A stretch of DNA of 64,000 nucleotides, taken from NCBI GenBank assembly GCA_024234505.1, contig JACKOD010000002.1, positions 186,001 to 250,000 of the forward strand, given 5' to 3'. The translations under genes and the position numbers were made by a program. Below, in pieces: positions 16,318-25,722 of this stretch. Position 1 is the first letter of the stretch. Every line of letters starts with the position of its first letter. Origin of the DNA: Hahellaceae bacterium. Lineage in GTDB: Bacteria > Pseudomonadota > Gammaproteobacteria > Pseudomonadales > Oleiphilaceae. Under the pieces are notes generated by a model. It saw only the letters and a program-made list of their open reading frames with translations, did not search any database and was not told where the DNA came from.

Positions 16318-18111
16318 GTGAAACAGGAAGCGAACAATGTGCGCGAAATATCTCAGCCTGAGGGGAAAACTTCTCTCGGGCGTTTTGCGTTTATTGTCTC
16401 TTGTCTTGCTATTGCCTTGTCTGCGCTGATTTTCAGAATTGTTGATTTACAGGTGCTTGATAATGCGTTTTTGCAGAAGCAGGGCGATGCGAGAACTGTG
16501 CGCTATGAGGTGCTGGATGCTCATCGAGGGATGATTACCGATCGTAATGGTGAGCCTCTGGCAGTTAGTACGCCAGTGGAAACACTTTGGGTGAATCCCA
16601 GTGTGGCGCGTGATCCGACGGATTCAAAAAAAGACGAAAAGAAATTTCAGGAATGGCTTAATTGCGAGTGCTGGAATCGGGTGGCGGGCCTTTTGAAAAT
16701 GGATGCGCAAAGCATTCGCGCGCGCTTGCAATCCGGGGCCAACAAGGAGTTTGTTTACCTTGATCGCAAGGTAGCACCAGAAGTCGCACAGCAGGTATTG
16801 GCGTTAGGTGTGGCTGGTGTCCACAGTCGTAGGGAATATAAACGTTTTTATCCTGCCGGCGAAGTGGCTACTCATTTGCTCGGATTTGTAAATATTGACG
16901 AAAATGGGCAGGAAGGCCTGGAATTGGCTTACAACGACTGGCTGGCAGGTAAGGCGGGCAAGGCTACGGTGCTTAAAGATCGTCGGGGTGAAGTGATAAA
17001 GGAACTGGGTCTTGTGGAAGATGCCCAGCCGGGTAACCCTTTGCAGCTCAGTATTGACTTGAGGTTACAGTATCTGGCGTACCGGGAATTGAAATCGGCG
17101 GTCAAGGCGCACAAGGCGAAATCAGCTTCGCTGGTCATGCTGGATGTGGATACTGGTGAAGTATTGGCGATGGTGAATCAGCCATCCTACAACCCCAATA
17201 ACCGCAAACGTCTGCGGGTATCCTCCCTGCGTAATCGGGCAATGACCGATGTGTTCGAACCCGGATCCTCGATGAAGCCTTTGACGATGGCTGCCGCACT
17301 TGAGTCGGGGAAATTTAATCCGGATTCAGAGATTGATACATCTCCTGGGTACCTTCGATTTGGGCGCAGCACGATCAGAGACACACATAATTATGGTGTC
17401 TTGCGGTTGGAAGATATTGTTGCGAAATCAAGCAATGTGGGTACAAGCAAGATTGCAATCGGCTTAACCGGGCCGGTCGTATGGGATATGTTTTATCGGA
17501 TGGGCTTGGGCCAATTAACCGGCCTTGGTTTTCCCGGAGAAGGCGGAGGAGTTTTGCCTCAGCCCTATAAGTGGAAGAATATTCAGGTTGCAACGCTGTC
17601 TTATGGGTATGGTCTGAATGTGACGGCCTTGCAGCTCGCTCAGAGCTATCTCGTTCTTGCTGCGGATGGTGTTAAGCGACCTTTAAGTCTCTTGAAGCAA
17701 GAGAATCAGCCGCAGGGTGAGCAAATTATTTCAGCAGATGTTGCCCACAAAGTGCGTTTGATGTTGAACAAAGTCGTAGAAAAGGGCGGTACAGGAACAC
17801 GTGCGCAGGTAGCGTCCTATCGTGTTGGAGGTAAGACAGGAACGGTTCACGCGGTGGGTAATAGCGGCTACGAAGAAAGCGAGTATAAGGCTTTATTTGC
17901 AGGGATGGCGCCCATAGATTCGCCCAAAGTCGTGATGGTTGTTGTTGTGGATGCACCACAGGGTGACGAATATTACGGTGGTGAAGTGGCTGCTCCTGTG
18001 TTTTCTAGGGTCATGGAAAATACCATGCGCATATTGAATGTGACGCCGGATAGTGTTGGGAATCAAGGGCGGATTGCAGCGCACGGGTTGTCGTCTGGAG
18101 AGCGTGGATAA
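16318..18111 (+). CDS. ftsI: Peptidoglycan D,D-transpeptidase FtsI (PBP3)
   Basis: Septal class B penicillin-binding protein of 597 aa, with one N-terminal membrane helix (~25-45). Active-site motifs are S317-x-x-K320 (in EPGSSMKPL), S371-S-N and K506-T-G. It cross-links septal peptidoglycan with the glycosyltransferase FtsW encoded downstream. The start is a GTG preceded by GGAAGG at 5 bp. Its TAA overlaps the murE ATG by one base. Confidence 0.97.
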   Translation: MKQEANNVREISQPEGKTSLGRFAFIVSCLAIALSALIFRIVDLQVLDNAFLQKQGDARTVRYEVLDAHRGMITDRNGEPLAVSTPVETLWVNPSVARDPTDSKKDEKKFQEWLNCECWNRVAGLLKMDAQSIRARLQSGANKEFVYLDRKVAPEVAQQVLALGVAGVHSRREYKRFYPAGEVATHLLGFVNIDENGQEGLELAYNDWLAGKAGKATVLKDRRGEVIKELGLVEDAQPGNPLQLSIDLRLQYLAYRELKSAVKAHKAKSASLVMLDVDTGEVLAMVNQPSYNPNNRKRLRVSSLRNRAMTDVFEPGSSMKPLTMAAALESGKFNPDSEIDTSPGYLRFGRSTIRDTHNYGVLRLEDIVAKSSNVGTSKIAIGLTGPVVWDMFYRMGLGQLTGLGFPGEGGGVLPQPYKWKNIQVATLSYGYGLNVTALQLAQSYLVLAADGVKRPLSLLKQENQPQGEQIISADVAHKVRLMLNKVVEKGGTGTRAQVASYRVGGKTGTVHAVGNSGYEESEYKALFAGMAPIDSPKVVMVVVVDAPQGDEYYGGEVAAPVFSRVMENTMRILNVTPDSVGNQGRIAAHGLSSGERG

Positions 18112-19604
18112 TGGAATTAAGAAGCCTTAATCTCAGTAAATTATTAAAAGGGCTTTGTGAGCTGCCTTCGGTTCTCGATTGCCGCGTACATGGGCTGACA
18201 CTGGATAGCCGGCAAGTTAAGCGTGGCGATGCATTCGTTGCTTTGCGAGGGCGTTCTGTAGACGGGACGCAATATATTAGTGATGCGATTGCACGAGGTG
18301 CAGTCGTTATTTTTAGAGAATGCGCGCCCGGACAGTCGGCAGGTCAGGTCATAGAGCAAGGCACGGTTATTGAGGTGCATTTGCCGGATCTGGCCGGCCA
18401 TTTGGGGGTGTTGTCTTCACGCTTTTATGGTGATCCTTCTGAAATGCTTCAGGTGATTGGGGTGACCGGCACTAACGGGAAGTCATCCGTATCGCATTTT
18501 CTGGCCCAGGTTTTGTGTGAAGCCGGTTTTAATACCGGGGTGATTGGTACGCTTGGGTATGGATTTGTCGACCGGTTGATTCCGGCGAGCCATACCACTC
18601 CTGATGTTTTGCGTACGCAGTCGTTGCTTGCCAGTTTGTGTGCTCAGCAGGCGGATGCCGTTGTAATGGAGGTGTCGTCTCATGGTCTGGATCAGGGGCG
18701 GGTAGACAGCGTCAACATAGAGGGCGCTATTTTTACTAACCTGACGAGAGATCATCTCGATTATCACGAGACAATGGAAGCCTATGGCGATGCTAAGCGC
18801 CGCTTATTTGAGCGGCCAGAGCTGCGTTTCGCTGTTGTCAATGTTGACGATGCCTTTGGTCGGGTGCTGCAAAGCCGGATGGCTCCGGGCGTGGCTTTGT
18901 TTACCTACGGTATCAGTAGCCCGGCGATGATTTCAGTCATCCATGTTGAGTATCTAGCCGAAGGTATTCATGCCGAGATTGCTACTCCCCTGGGGCGCTT
19001 AAGACTGGAAAGCGGACTGATCGGGGCTTTTAATCTCAGCAATTTACTGGCAGTGGTGGCTGCGGCCATTGCAATGGGGGTGGAAATCAAGCCTCTGGAA
19101 AAAGCGTTGACCAAGCTACATCCGGTTTTGGGCAGAATGCAGCGTATTGCCAGACCGGGACAAGCGGCAGTCGTCATCGATTATGCACATACTCCTGATG
19201 CGCTCGATTCAGCTCTGACGGCGTTGCGTCCACATACCAAAGGAAAAATATGGTGTGTCTTCGGGTGTGGTGGCGATCGAGACACTGGTAAACGGGCGTT
19301 GATGGGAGCCATCGCAGAGCAGAAAGCCGATGTGGTGATTATTACCAATGATAACCCTCGTTCAGAGCCTTCTCAGCAGATTATTGATCATATTTTGTCT
19401 GGGTTAGACGTTCCTGAAAATGCGATTGTAGAGCCAGATCGAGAAAAAGCTATCCGCTATGTAGTGGAACGAGCAGCGCATCAGGATTTGATTCTGCTAG
19501 CGGGCAAAGGCCATGAAGACTATCAGGAGGTAGACGGTGTGCGTTTGCCCTATAGCGATATAAAAGTTGTTCAAACTATTTTCGGGTTGGGGGAGCAATC
19601 GTGA
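18111..19604 (+). CDS. murE: UDP-MurNAc-L-Ala-D-Glu: meso-diaminopimelate ligase
   Basis: Cytoplasmic Mur ligase of 497 aa that adds the third stem-peptide residue. The ATP-binding loop is GVTGTNGKSSVSHF, and DNPRSEPSQQI contains the DNPR motif that selects meso-diaminopimelate over lysine, consistent with a Gram-negative wall. ALGRMQ-type and AGKGHEDYQ motifs are in the expected C-terminal places. The gene overlaps ftsI by one base and murF by 4 bp. Confidence 0.97.
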   Translation: MELRSLNLSKLLKGLCELPSVLDCRVHGLTLDSRQVKRGDAFVALRGRSVDGTQYISDAIARGAVVIFRECAPGQSAGQVIEQGTVIEVHLPDLAGHLGVLSSRFYGDPSEMLQVIGVTGTNGKSSVSHFLAQVLCEAGFNTGVIGTLGYGFVDRLIPASHTTPDVLRTQSLLASLCAQQADAVVMEVSSHGLDQGRVDSVNIEGAIFTNLTRDHLDYHETMEAYGDAKRRLFERPELRFAVVNVDDAFGRVLQSRMAPGVALFTYGISSPAMISVIHVEYLAEGIHAEIATPLGRLRLESGLIGAFNLSNLLAVVAAAIAMGVEIKPLEKALTKLHPVLGRMQRIARPGQAAVVIDYAHTPDALDSALTALRPHTKGKIWCVFGCGGDRDTGKRALMGAIAEQKADVVIITNDNPRSEPSQQIIDHILSGLDVPENAIVEPDREKAIRYVVERAAHQDLILLAGKGHEDYQEVDGVRLPYSDIKVVQTIFGLGEQS

Positions 19605-20971
19605 TTGGATCTGTCAGCCTCACAACCATTGCCCGGGTGACTGGCGGAAAGCTTGTCGGTTCCGATGTGGTATTTGATTCAGTGAGTACGGATTCTCGTA
19701 CGATACAACCCGGTGAATTATTTATCGCCTTGAGTGGCCCTTCGTATGAAGGCGATCGCTTTGTTGCGGGCGCGCATGCTTCGGGAGCGATAGCTGCGGT
19801 TGTTCGCCGGTTGCAAGAAGTCGCACTTTCTCAGGTGCAGGTTGAAGATACCCAACTGGCTCTGGTACAGGTTGCCCAAATGAACCGCCGCGCATTTGAG
19901 GGGACGGTTGTCGCGATTACCGGAAGCAGTGGCAAAACCACGGTCAAAGAGTTGGTTGCTCATCTGCTTGCCGGACAGGGAGAAACGCTGGCGACAAAAG
20001 GAAACCTGAACAATCTGATCGGCGTGCCTATGACACTTACGCGGATAGATGCATCGCACCGCTTTGCGGTGATTGAGTTGGGAGCCAGTGCGCTAGGAGA
20101 AATTGCTCAAACAGCGGCTTGGACGCAACCAGATATTGCCGTAATTACAAATGCAGGCAATGCCCACTTGGGTGGTTTTGGCAGTTTAGAGAATATCGTT
20201 CGAGCCAAAGGCGAAATTATCGATTCGCTGGCAGCGGATGGCGTTGCAGTTTTAAATGCTGACGATTTGGCTTTTCCGCTATGGAAGACACGCGCGAAGG
20301 CTCGCAAAGTGGTTTCGTTCTCGGCCAGTGGCGTGATTTCGGCCGATGTTTATGCAAAAGATATTCGATTAGGCGATGGTGCGGAGTTTCTTTTGTGCAG
20401 CGGGGATGAAAACTATTTGGTGCAGTTGCCTCTGCAAGGTAAACAAAATGTCGCGAATGCGCTAGCGGCCTCGGCGGTCGCGTTGGAGTGCGGCATGTCG
20501 TTATCGGTCATTGCGCGGCGACTCGCTACGGCACCGAGGGTTAAGGGCCGTCTGGAGTCGGTGATGTTTTCCTCGGGAATGCGTCTGATCAATGATAGCT
20601 ACAACGCAAATCCTGCTTCCGTTAAAGCAGCAATGGATGTGATTGCGCCATTGCCGGGTCATAGAATTGCCGTACTGGGCGATATGGCCGAGCTAGGTGC
20701 CGATGCTGTCGCTTTACATCGGGAGGTAGGAGCCTATGCAAAGGCTTTACGATTGGATGAGTTATATCTTACAGGAAACTACGCAAATGATGTGGCGCAA
20801 GGCTTCGGTGCGGGGGCTCAGTGTTTTCCGGATAAGGCGTCATTGATTTCAGCGATAAAAAAGGTGTCGCAAGCCAATTTGACTCTGCTTGTAAAAGGGT
20901 CCAGAAGCGCTGCGATGGAAGATGTTGTAAATGAATTAACACAAACGAATAAGGTGGTTCAATCATGCTAG
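19601..20971 (+). CDS. murF: UDP-MurNAc-tripeptide: D-Ala-D-Ala ligase
   Basis: Mur ligase of 456 aa that attaches the D-Ala-D-Ala dipeptide made by Ddl (encoded downstream at 27.2 kb). The P-loop is ITGSSGKTTVKEL; the family sequences NLNNLIGVPMTL and INDSYNANPASVKAAMD are present. The GTG start lies within the murE stop (GTGA). It overlaps mraY by 7 bp. Confidence 0.96.
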   Translation: MIGSVSLTTIARVTGGKLVGSDVVFDSVSTDSRTIQPGELFIALSGPSYEGDRFVAGAHASGAIAAVVRRLQEVALSQVQVEDTQLALVQVAQMNRRAFEGTVVAITGSSGKTTVKELVAHLLAGQGETLATKGNLNNLIGVPMTLTRIDASHRFAVIELGASALGEIAQTAAWTQPDIAVITNAGNAHLGGFGSLENIVRAKGEIIDSLAADGVAVLNADDLAFPLWKTRAKARKVVSFSASGVISADVYAKDIRLGDGAEFLLCSGDENYLVQLPLQGKQNVANALAASAVALECGMSLSVIARRLATAPRVKGRLESVMFSSGMRLINDSYNANPASVKAAMDVIAPLPGHRIAVLGDMAELGADAVALHREVGAYAKALRLDELYLTGNYANDVAQGFGAGAQCFPDKASLISAIKKVSQANLTLLVKGSRSAAMEDVVNELTQTNKVVQSC

Positions 20972-22047
20972 CCTGGGTGGCCGATTTTTTATCCCAGTAC
21001 ATCAGCGTGTTAGGTGTATTTAAATACCTGACACTGAGGGGAATTCTGGGAGTTCTCACGGCACTGGTTTTTTCGCTGGTAGTCGGGCCAATCATGATTC
21101 GCAAGTTGAGCGAATACCAGATAGGTCAGTCGGTGCGCGACGACGGACCCAAATCCCATTTCAGTAAAGCAGGCACGCCAACGATGGGCGGGGCATTAAT
21201 TTTGGTTGCTGTCGCTATCAGTACGTTGCTGTGGGCTGACCTGAGTAACCGTTACGTCTGGATTACCTTGCTGGTTACGCTGCTGTTTGGTGCCGTTGGT
21301 TGGGTAGATGATTATCGCAAAGTAGTGCAAAAGAATTCAAAAGGGCTACCCGCTCGTTGGAAGTATTTCTGGCAATCAGTATTTGGATTGTTTGCGGCGT
21401 TTGTTTTATATCAAACGGCGGTTTTGCCTCAGGAAACGGCACTGATTGTTCCCGTGTTCAAGGATGTCATGTTCCAATTGGGGCCTGTTTATATTCTTCT
21501 GACCTATTTCGTGATTGTGGGGAGCAGTAACGCGGTCAACCTGACGGATGGTCTGGATGGATTGGCGATCATGCCCACCGTCATGGTGGCAGGCGCGTTG
21601 GCGATCTTTGCGTACCTGTCTGGAAACGTCAAATTTGCGGAGTATCTGCATATACCCTATTTGCCTGGTACAGGCGAACTAGTGGTTTTCTGTTGTGCGC
21701 TGGTTGGCGCCGGCCTTGGTTTTCTCTGGTTCAATACCTATCCCGCACAAGTCTTTATGGGCGATGTGGGCGCACTGGCTTTGGGTGCCGCGTTGGGCGT
21801 TGTTGCCGTGATTGTCCGGCAGGAAATTGTGCTGTTCATCATGGGAGGTGTTTTCGTGATGGAGACAGTCTCTGTGATTTTACAGGTAGGGTCATTCAAG
21901 TTAACGGGGCGGCGAATTTTTCGTATGGCGCCATTGCATCATCATTTCGAACTAAAGGGATGGCCTGAGCCTCGAGTGATTGTACGTTTTTGGGTGATTA
22001 CCGTGGTTCTGGTACTTATCGGACTTGCAACACTGAAAATTCGCTAG
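20965..22047 (+). CDS. mraY: Phospho-MurNAc-pentapeptide transferase MraY
   Basis: Polytopic inner-membrane enzyme of 360 aa (about ten helices) that transfers phospho-MurNAc-pentapeptide to undecaprenyl phosphate, giving lipid I. Motifs: DDGPKSHFSKAGTPTMGG near the N-terminus, GWVDDYRKV with the Asp pair, NLTDGLDGLA, MGDVGALALGAALG, and MAPLHHHFELKGWPE near the C-terminus. A 65-bp gap with two small hairpins separates it from murD. Confidence 0.97.
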   Translation: MLAWVADFLSQYISVLGVFKYLTLRGILGVLTALVFSLVVGPIMIRKLSEYQIGQSVRDDGPKSHFSKAGTPTMGGALILVAVAISTLLWADLSNRYVWITLLVTLLFGAVGWVDDYRKVVQKNSKGLPARWKYFWQSVFGLFAAFVLYQTAVLPQETALIVPVFKDVMFQLGPVYILLTYFVIVGSSNAVNLTDGLDGLAIMPTVMVAGALAIFAYLSGNVKFAEYLHIPYLPGTGELVVFCCALVGAGLGFLWFNTYPAQVFMGDVGALALGAALGVVAVIVRQEIVLFIMGGVFVMETVSVILQVGSFKLTGRRIFRMAPLHHHFELKGWPEPRVIVRFWVITVVLVLIGLATLKIR

Positions 22048-22112
22048 GAATCGCGACATCGATTCTGTGTAGTTAACTAACCCGATCAGGTCGGGAAACA
22101 GGTTGGATTCAA
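22048..22112 (+). promoter_or_regulatory. mraY-murD spacer with two small hairpins
   Basis: GAATCG (22048-22053) can pair with CGATTC (22060-22065), and CCCGA (22081-22085) with TCGGG (22091-22095). This is one of the few non-overlapping junctions in the cluster. No T run follows, so these are not terminators; they may affect mRNA processing or translation of murD. Confidence 0.3.
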
Positions 22113-23468
22113 ATGAGTGTTTTGGCTGCAGATAAGAAAAGTCTGGTTGTCGGTCTAGGCAAGACTGGACTTTCCTGTGTCGAATTTTTGGTAGGCAGAG
22201 GGCATACCGTGATTGTTGCGGACACTCGCCAGAATCCGCCAGGCCTCGTTGAATGCCAGACGCGCTTCCCTCACGTAGCCATTCATTGCGGGAGTTTTGA
22301 TGTGGAGTTATTTAAAAGCGTTGACCAATTAGTTGTTAGCCCGGGGGTGTCTCTGAAGGAGCCATCCATCGAATCTGCCGCGAAAGCGGGTGTGCTGATT
22401 ACGGGTGACATTGACTTGTTTGCCCGCTATGCCCAGGCACCGATCGTTGCGATCACCGGATCGAACGGAAAGAGCACGGTGACGACGCTCGTCGGGGAAA
22501 TGGCATCGCGAGCTGGTGTCAAGGTGGCCGTCGGCGGTAATTTGGGTACGCCAGCACTTGATTTGCTAGCCGATGATGTCGAACTCTATGTGCTGGAATT
22601 ATCCAGTTTTCAGCTTGAAACGACGGAACGTCTTGGTGCCGATGTGGTGACGTTACTCAATCTGAGTGAGGATCATATGGATCGGTATGCTCGTTATCAG
22701 GATTACTACAACGCTAAGCAGCGTATTTTTCGCGACTGTAAACATGCTGTGATTAATGAAGATGATTTGTTGAGCCAGCCTCTGATTCGCGAAGGTATGG
22801 CAACGTCATTTTTCGGCCTCAGTCGTCCGGAGTTTGGTCGCTTCAGTACTCAGGTCACACAAGGTGAGCTGGAAATAGTAGACGGATTTGAAGTAGTTCT
22901 GAAAGCGTCCGAGCTGAAGATTAAAGGCATGCACAATATCAGTAATGCGCTTGCTGCATTAACAATAGGTCGTGCTGCCGGATTGGCGTTGCCACCGATG
23001 ATCGCCGCGCTGAAAGATTTTGCCGGACTACCTCATCGTTGCCAGTTTGTAGCAGATTTTGACGGGGTTCAGTATATCAATGACTCCAAAGGTACCAACG
23101 TTGGCGCTTCGGTGACGGCCATTCGCGGGTTCGGCTCCTTGGTAACTGGCAAAGTAATTTTGCTTGCGGGTGGGGACGGAAAAGGGCAGGACTTTTCGCC
23201 TTTGGCTGAACCCATCAAAAAGTATGCCCGAGTAACGATTTTGTTTGGTAGAGATGCTGATTTGATTAGCGCTGCTGTGGGAGGCGAGGTGATAAAGGTT
23301 TCTGATCTCTCTTCGGCTGTTAACGTTGCCTCGAAGCTTGCCTTGGCTGGTGATGTCGTATTGCTCTCACCTGGGTGTGCGAGTTTTGACATGTTTTCCA
23401 ACTACGAGCATCGGGGTCAGGTATTTATTGATGCAGTTAACCAGTTAGGCAGGGAGACCATCCAGTGA
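22113..23468 (+). CDS. murD: UDP-MurNAc-L-alanine: D-glutamate ligase
   Basis: Mur ligase of 451 aa that adds D-glutamate. N-terminal Rossmann part with GLGKTGLSCVEFL, ATP loop AITGSNGKSTVTTLV and the substrate/ATP sequences LELSSFQLETT, NLSEDHMDRY, LPHRCQFV and NDSKGTNVGA are present. C-terminal LSPGCASFDMFSNYEHRG is typical. Its stop overlaps the ftsW GTG start by 4 bp. Confidence 0.97.
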   Translation: MSVLAADKKSLVVGLGKTGLSCVEFLVGRGHTVIVADTRQNPPGLVECQTRFPHVAIHCGSFDVELFKSVDQLVVSPGVSLKEPSIESAAKAGVLITGDIDLFARYAQAPIVAITGSNGKSTVTTLVGEMASRAGVKVAVGGNLGTPALDLLADDVELYVLELSSFQLETTERLGADVVTLLNLSEDHMDRYARYQDYYNAKQRIFRDCKHAVINEDDLLSQPLIREGMATSFFGLSRPEFGRFSTQVTQGELEIVDGFEVVLKASELKIKGMHNISNALAALTIGRAAGLALPPMIAALKDFAGLPHRCQFVADFDGVQYINDSKGTNVGASVTAIRGFGSLVTGKVILLAGGDGKGQDFSPLAEPIKKYARVTILFGRDADLISAAVGGEVIKVSDLSSAVNVASKLALAGDVVLLSPGCASFDMFSNYEHRGQVFIDAVNQLGRETIQ

Positions 23469-24646
23469 CTGTTGCCTCCGTTAGCAACTCCCGGATGGAA
23501 ATGAGCGAACACGCCTCGCTACATTTCGATGCCTGGTTGTTGCTCTCTGCATTGGGCTTGATGGTGGTCGGGCTGATCATGATTGGATCAGCCTCGATGG
23601 ACATCGCTGATCTGAAAATGGGGCAACCATTTTACTATGTGATCCGGCATGGCAGTTTTCTCATTCTCGCGCTGGTGTCAGGGTTGGTTGCCTATGGATT
23701 GCCCATCGAATGGTGGCACAAGCGAGGTTGGTTGTTGTTGAGTTTAGCGCTGGTCGGGCTGGTGGTTGTACTACTTCCGGGAATAGGTAAAACGGTCAAC
23801 GGGAGTACGCGCTGGATCGGTTTTGGAAGCCTTAATTTACAGGTTTCAGAATTTGCAAAGCTGTTTTTAGTGGCGTATGTGGCCGGATATCTTGCGAGAC
23901 GCCAGGGCGAAATCGCCGATACCTGGTGGGGGTTTGCCAAACCGCTACTGGTTATTGGTATTGCGGCAGGGCTATTGATGAAAGAGCCAGATTTTGGCGC
24001 CACAGTGGTAATTATGACGGCGGTGTTAGGAATGTTGTTTTTGGCCGGTGTCTCGTTAGTTCGCTTTTGCGCGGTAATTGGTGTGACCGGTGCACTGGGT
24101 GTTTTGGCGGTACTAAGTAGTGATTATCGCTACGAAAGATTGACGGGCTATATCGATCCTTGGGCAGATCAATTTGGTTCCGGGTATCAATTGACTCAGG
24201 CATTGATTGCGTTTGGGCGTGGTGAGTGGTTTGGCGTTGGCTTGGGGAACAGCGTACAGAAGCTGTTCTATTTACCAGAAGCGCATACGGATTTTGTTTT
24301 TGCCATTTTTGCCGAAGAGTTCGGATTGTTGGGATCATTGGTCGTTATCAGTCTGTTCGTAATCATTGTTTGGCGAGCATTGTGGCTTGGCTATCGAGCT
24401 TCAATTCAAGGGCTGAATTATTCTGCTTACTTTGCTTACGGTATTGGTCTGTTACTCGCTGCTCAGTCGCTTATCAATCTGGGCGTAAGTTGTGGATTGC
24501 TGCCTACCAAGGGGTTGACTCTGCCTTTGGTGAGTTATGGTGGGTCAAGTCTGATCGTGAGTTGTATCGCGATAGGTATTTTGACACGTCTAAATGCTGA
24601 GGTTGCGATGGTGGAAAATGGTGGGCAACAGGATATCTCGGCATGA
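23465..24646 (+). CDS. ftsW: Septal peptidoglycan glycosyltransferase FtsW
   Basis: SEDS-family polymerase of 393 aa with about ten membrane helices. It polymerises lipid II at the septum together with FtsI. Motifs: NGSTRWIGFG, the KEPDFGATVVI segment containing the catalytically important Asp of SEDS proteins, FAIFAEEFGLLG and the C-terminal GLTLPLVSYGGSS. The start is GTG within the murD stop (GTGA), and the gene overlaps murG by 4 bp. Confidence 0.96.
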   Translation: MTVASVSNSRMEMSEHASLHFDAWLLLSALGLMVVGLIMIGSASMDIADLKMGQPFYYVIRHGSFLILALVSGLVAYGLPIEWWHKRGWLLLSLALVGLVVVLLPGIGKTVNGSTRWIGFGSLNLQVSEFAKLFLVAYVAGYLARRQGEIADTWWGFAKPLLVIGIAAGLLMKEPDFGATVVIMTAVLGMLFLAGVSLVRFCAVIGVTGALGVLAVLSSDYRYERLTGYIDPWADQFGSGYQLTQALIAFGRGEWFGVGLGNSVQKLFYLPEAHTDFVFAIFAEEFGLLGSLVVISLFVIIVWRALWLGYRASIQGLNYSAYFAYGIGLLLAAQSLINLGVSCGLLPTKGLTLPLVSYGGSSLIVSCIAIGILTRLNAEVAMVENGGQQDISA

Positions 24647-25722
24647 GCGGTAAACGTTTTCTAATTATGGCTGGCGGTACGGGGGGGCATATTTTTCCCG
24701 CTTTGGCGACGGCTCATTGGTTAGTCTCCGCTGGCCACAGCGTTCACTGGTTGGGGGCTGAGCATGGTATGGAATGTCGCTTGGTTCCACCGCAGGGGTT
24801 TGAGTTGTCGCTGATTCACATATCCGGACTAAGAGGCAAAGGTGGATTGGCTTTGCTTAAAGCACCTTTTAAGGTGCTTCGCGCGATCATTGAGTCAATT
24901 CGTGTGATTAGACGCGTAAAGCCCGATTGTGTACTGGGGATGGGCGGCTATGTAACGGGCCCGGGTGGCGTGGCGGCCAGGATGTTAGGTATACCTCTGG
25001 TCATCCATGAACAGAATGCAATTGCGGGAACCACCAATAGAATATTGGCTCGATTGGCAACTCGCGTTGTTGAGGCCTTTTCTGGTGCCTTTTCCGGTCA
25101 TGTTAAGGCCATAGCGGTTGGAAATCCGGTTCGTGCAGAGATCAGTTCAATGATCCATGTGAATGATTCAATAACACAGGCAAGGCGCTTACGAATGTTG
25201 GTTGTGGGTGGAAGTCTGGGGGCGCAGGCCATCAATCGGGTGGTACCGGAAGCCATGGCACTCATCAGTAATGATGTCAGACCAGAAATTCGTCACCAGT
25301 CGGGAGAAAAGTTACTCGAAGATACGCTAGCCGCGTACCGACAAACGGGAGTAGAGGCGCAAGTGGTGCCTTTTATTGAAGATATGGGGGCCGCGTATCA
25401 ATGGGCGGATGTTGTGGTATGTCGAGCGGGTGCACTCACCATATCGGAGCTTTGTGCTGCCGGTCGTGGCGCAATATTAGTACCGTTTCCCCACGCAGTG
25501 GACGATCATCAGACAGCCAATGCGCGGTATATGACAAAAGCCGGGGCGGCAGTGTTATTGCCTCAAACCGAGTTGAATGCAAGTGCGCTGGCGCAAGTAG
25601 TTGAAAATATGATGAAGGACCGCGAGTCGCTCATCGCAATGGCGAAAAAAGCACAGGGACTGGCTCGTCCTGATGCGACGAAGCATGTGGCCAGAATATG
25701 TTTGGAGGTGTGTGGTGGTTGA
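24643..25722 (+). CDS. murG: UDP-GlcNAc: lipid I N-acetylglucosaminyltransferase MurG
   Basis: GT-B-fold glycosyltransferase of 359 aa on the inner face of the membrane, converting lipid I to lipid II. The G loops are MAGGTGGHIFPALA and GMGGYVTGPGGVAA; HEQNAIAGTTNRILAR, VGGSLGAQAIN and CRAGALTISELCAAGRGAIL are all family sequences. It overlaps ftsW (ATGA), and its last codons overlap the start of murC. Confidence 0.97.
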   Translation: MSGKRFLIMAGGTGGHIFPALATAHWLVSAGHSVHWLGAEHGMECRLVPPQGFELSLIHISGLRGKGGLALLKAPFKVLRAIIESIRVIRRVKPDCVLGMGGYVTGPGGVAARMLGIPLVIHEQNAIAGTTNRILARLATRVVEAFSGAFSGHVKAIAVGNPVRAEISSMIHVNDSITQARRLRMLVVGGSLGAQAINRVVPEAMALISNDVRPEIRHQSGEKLLEDTLAAYRQTGVEAQVVPFIEDMGAAYQWADVVVCRAGALTISELCAAGRGAILVPFPHAVDDHQTANARYMTKAGAAVLLPQTELNASALAQVVENMMKDRESLIAMAKKAQGLARPDATKHVARICLEVCGG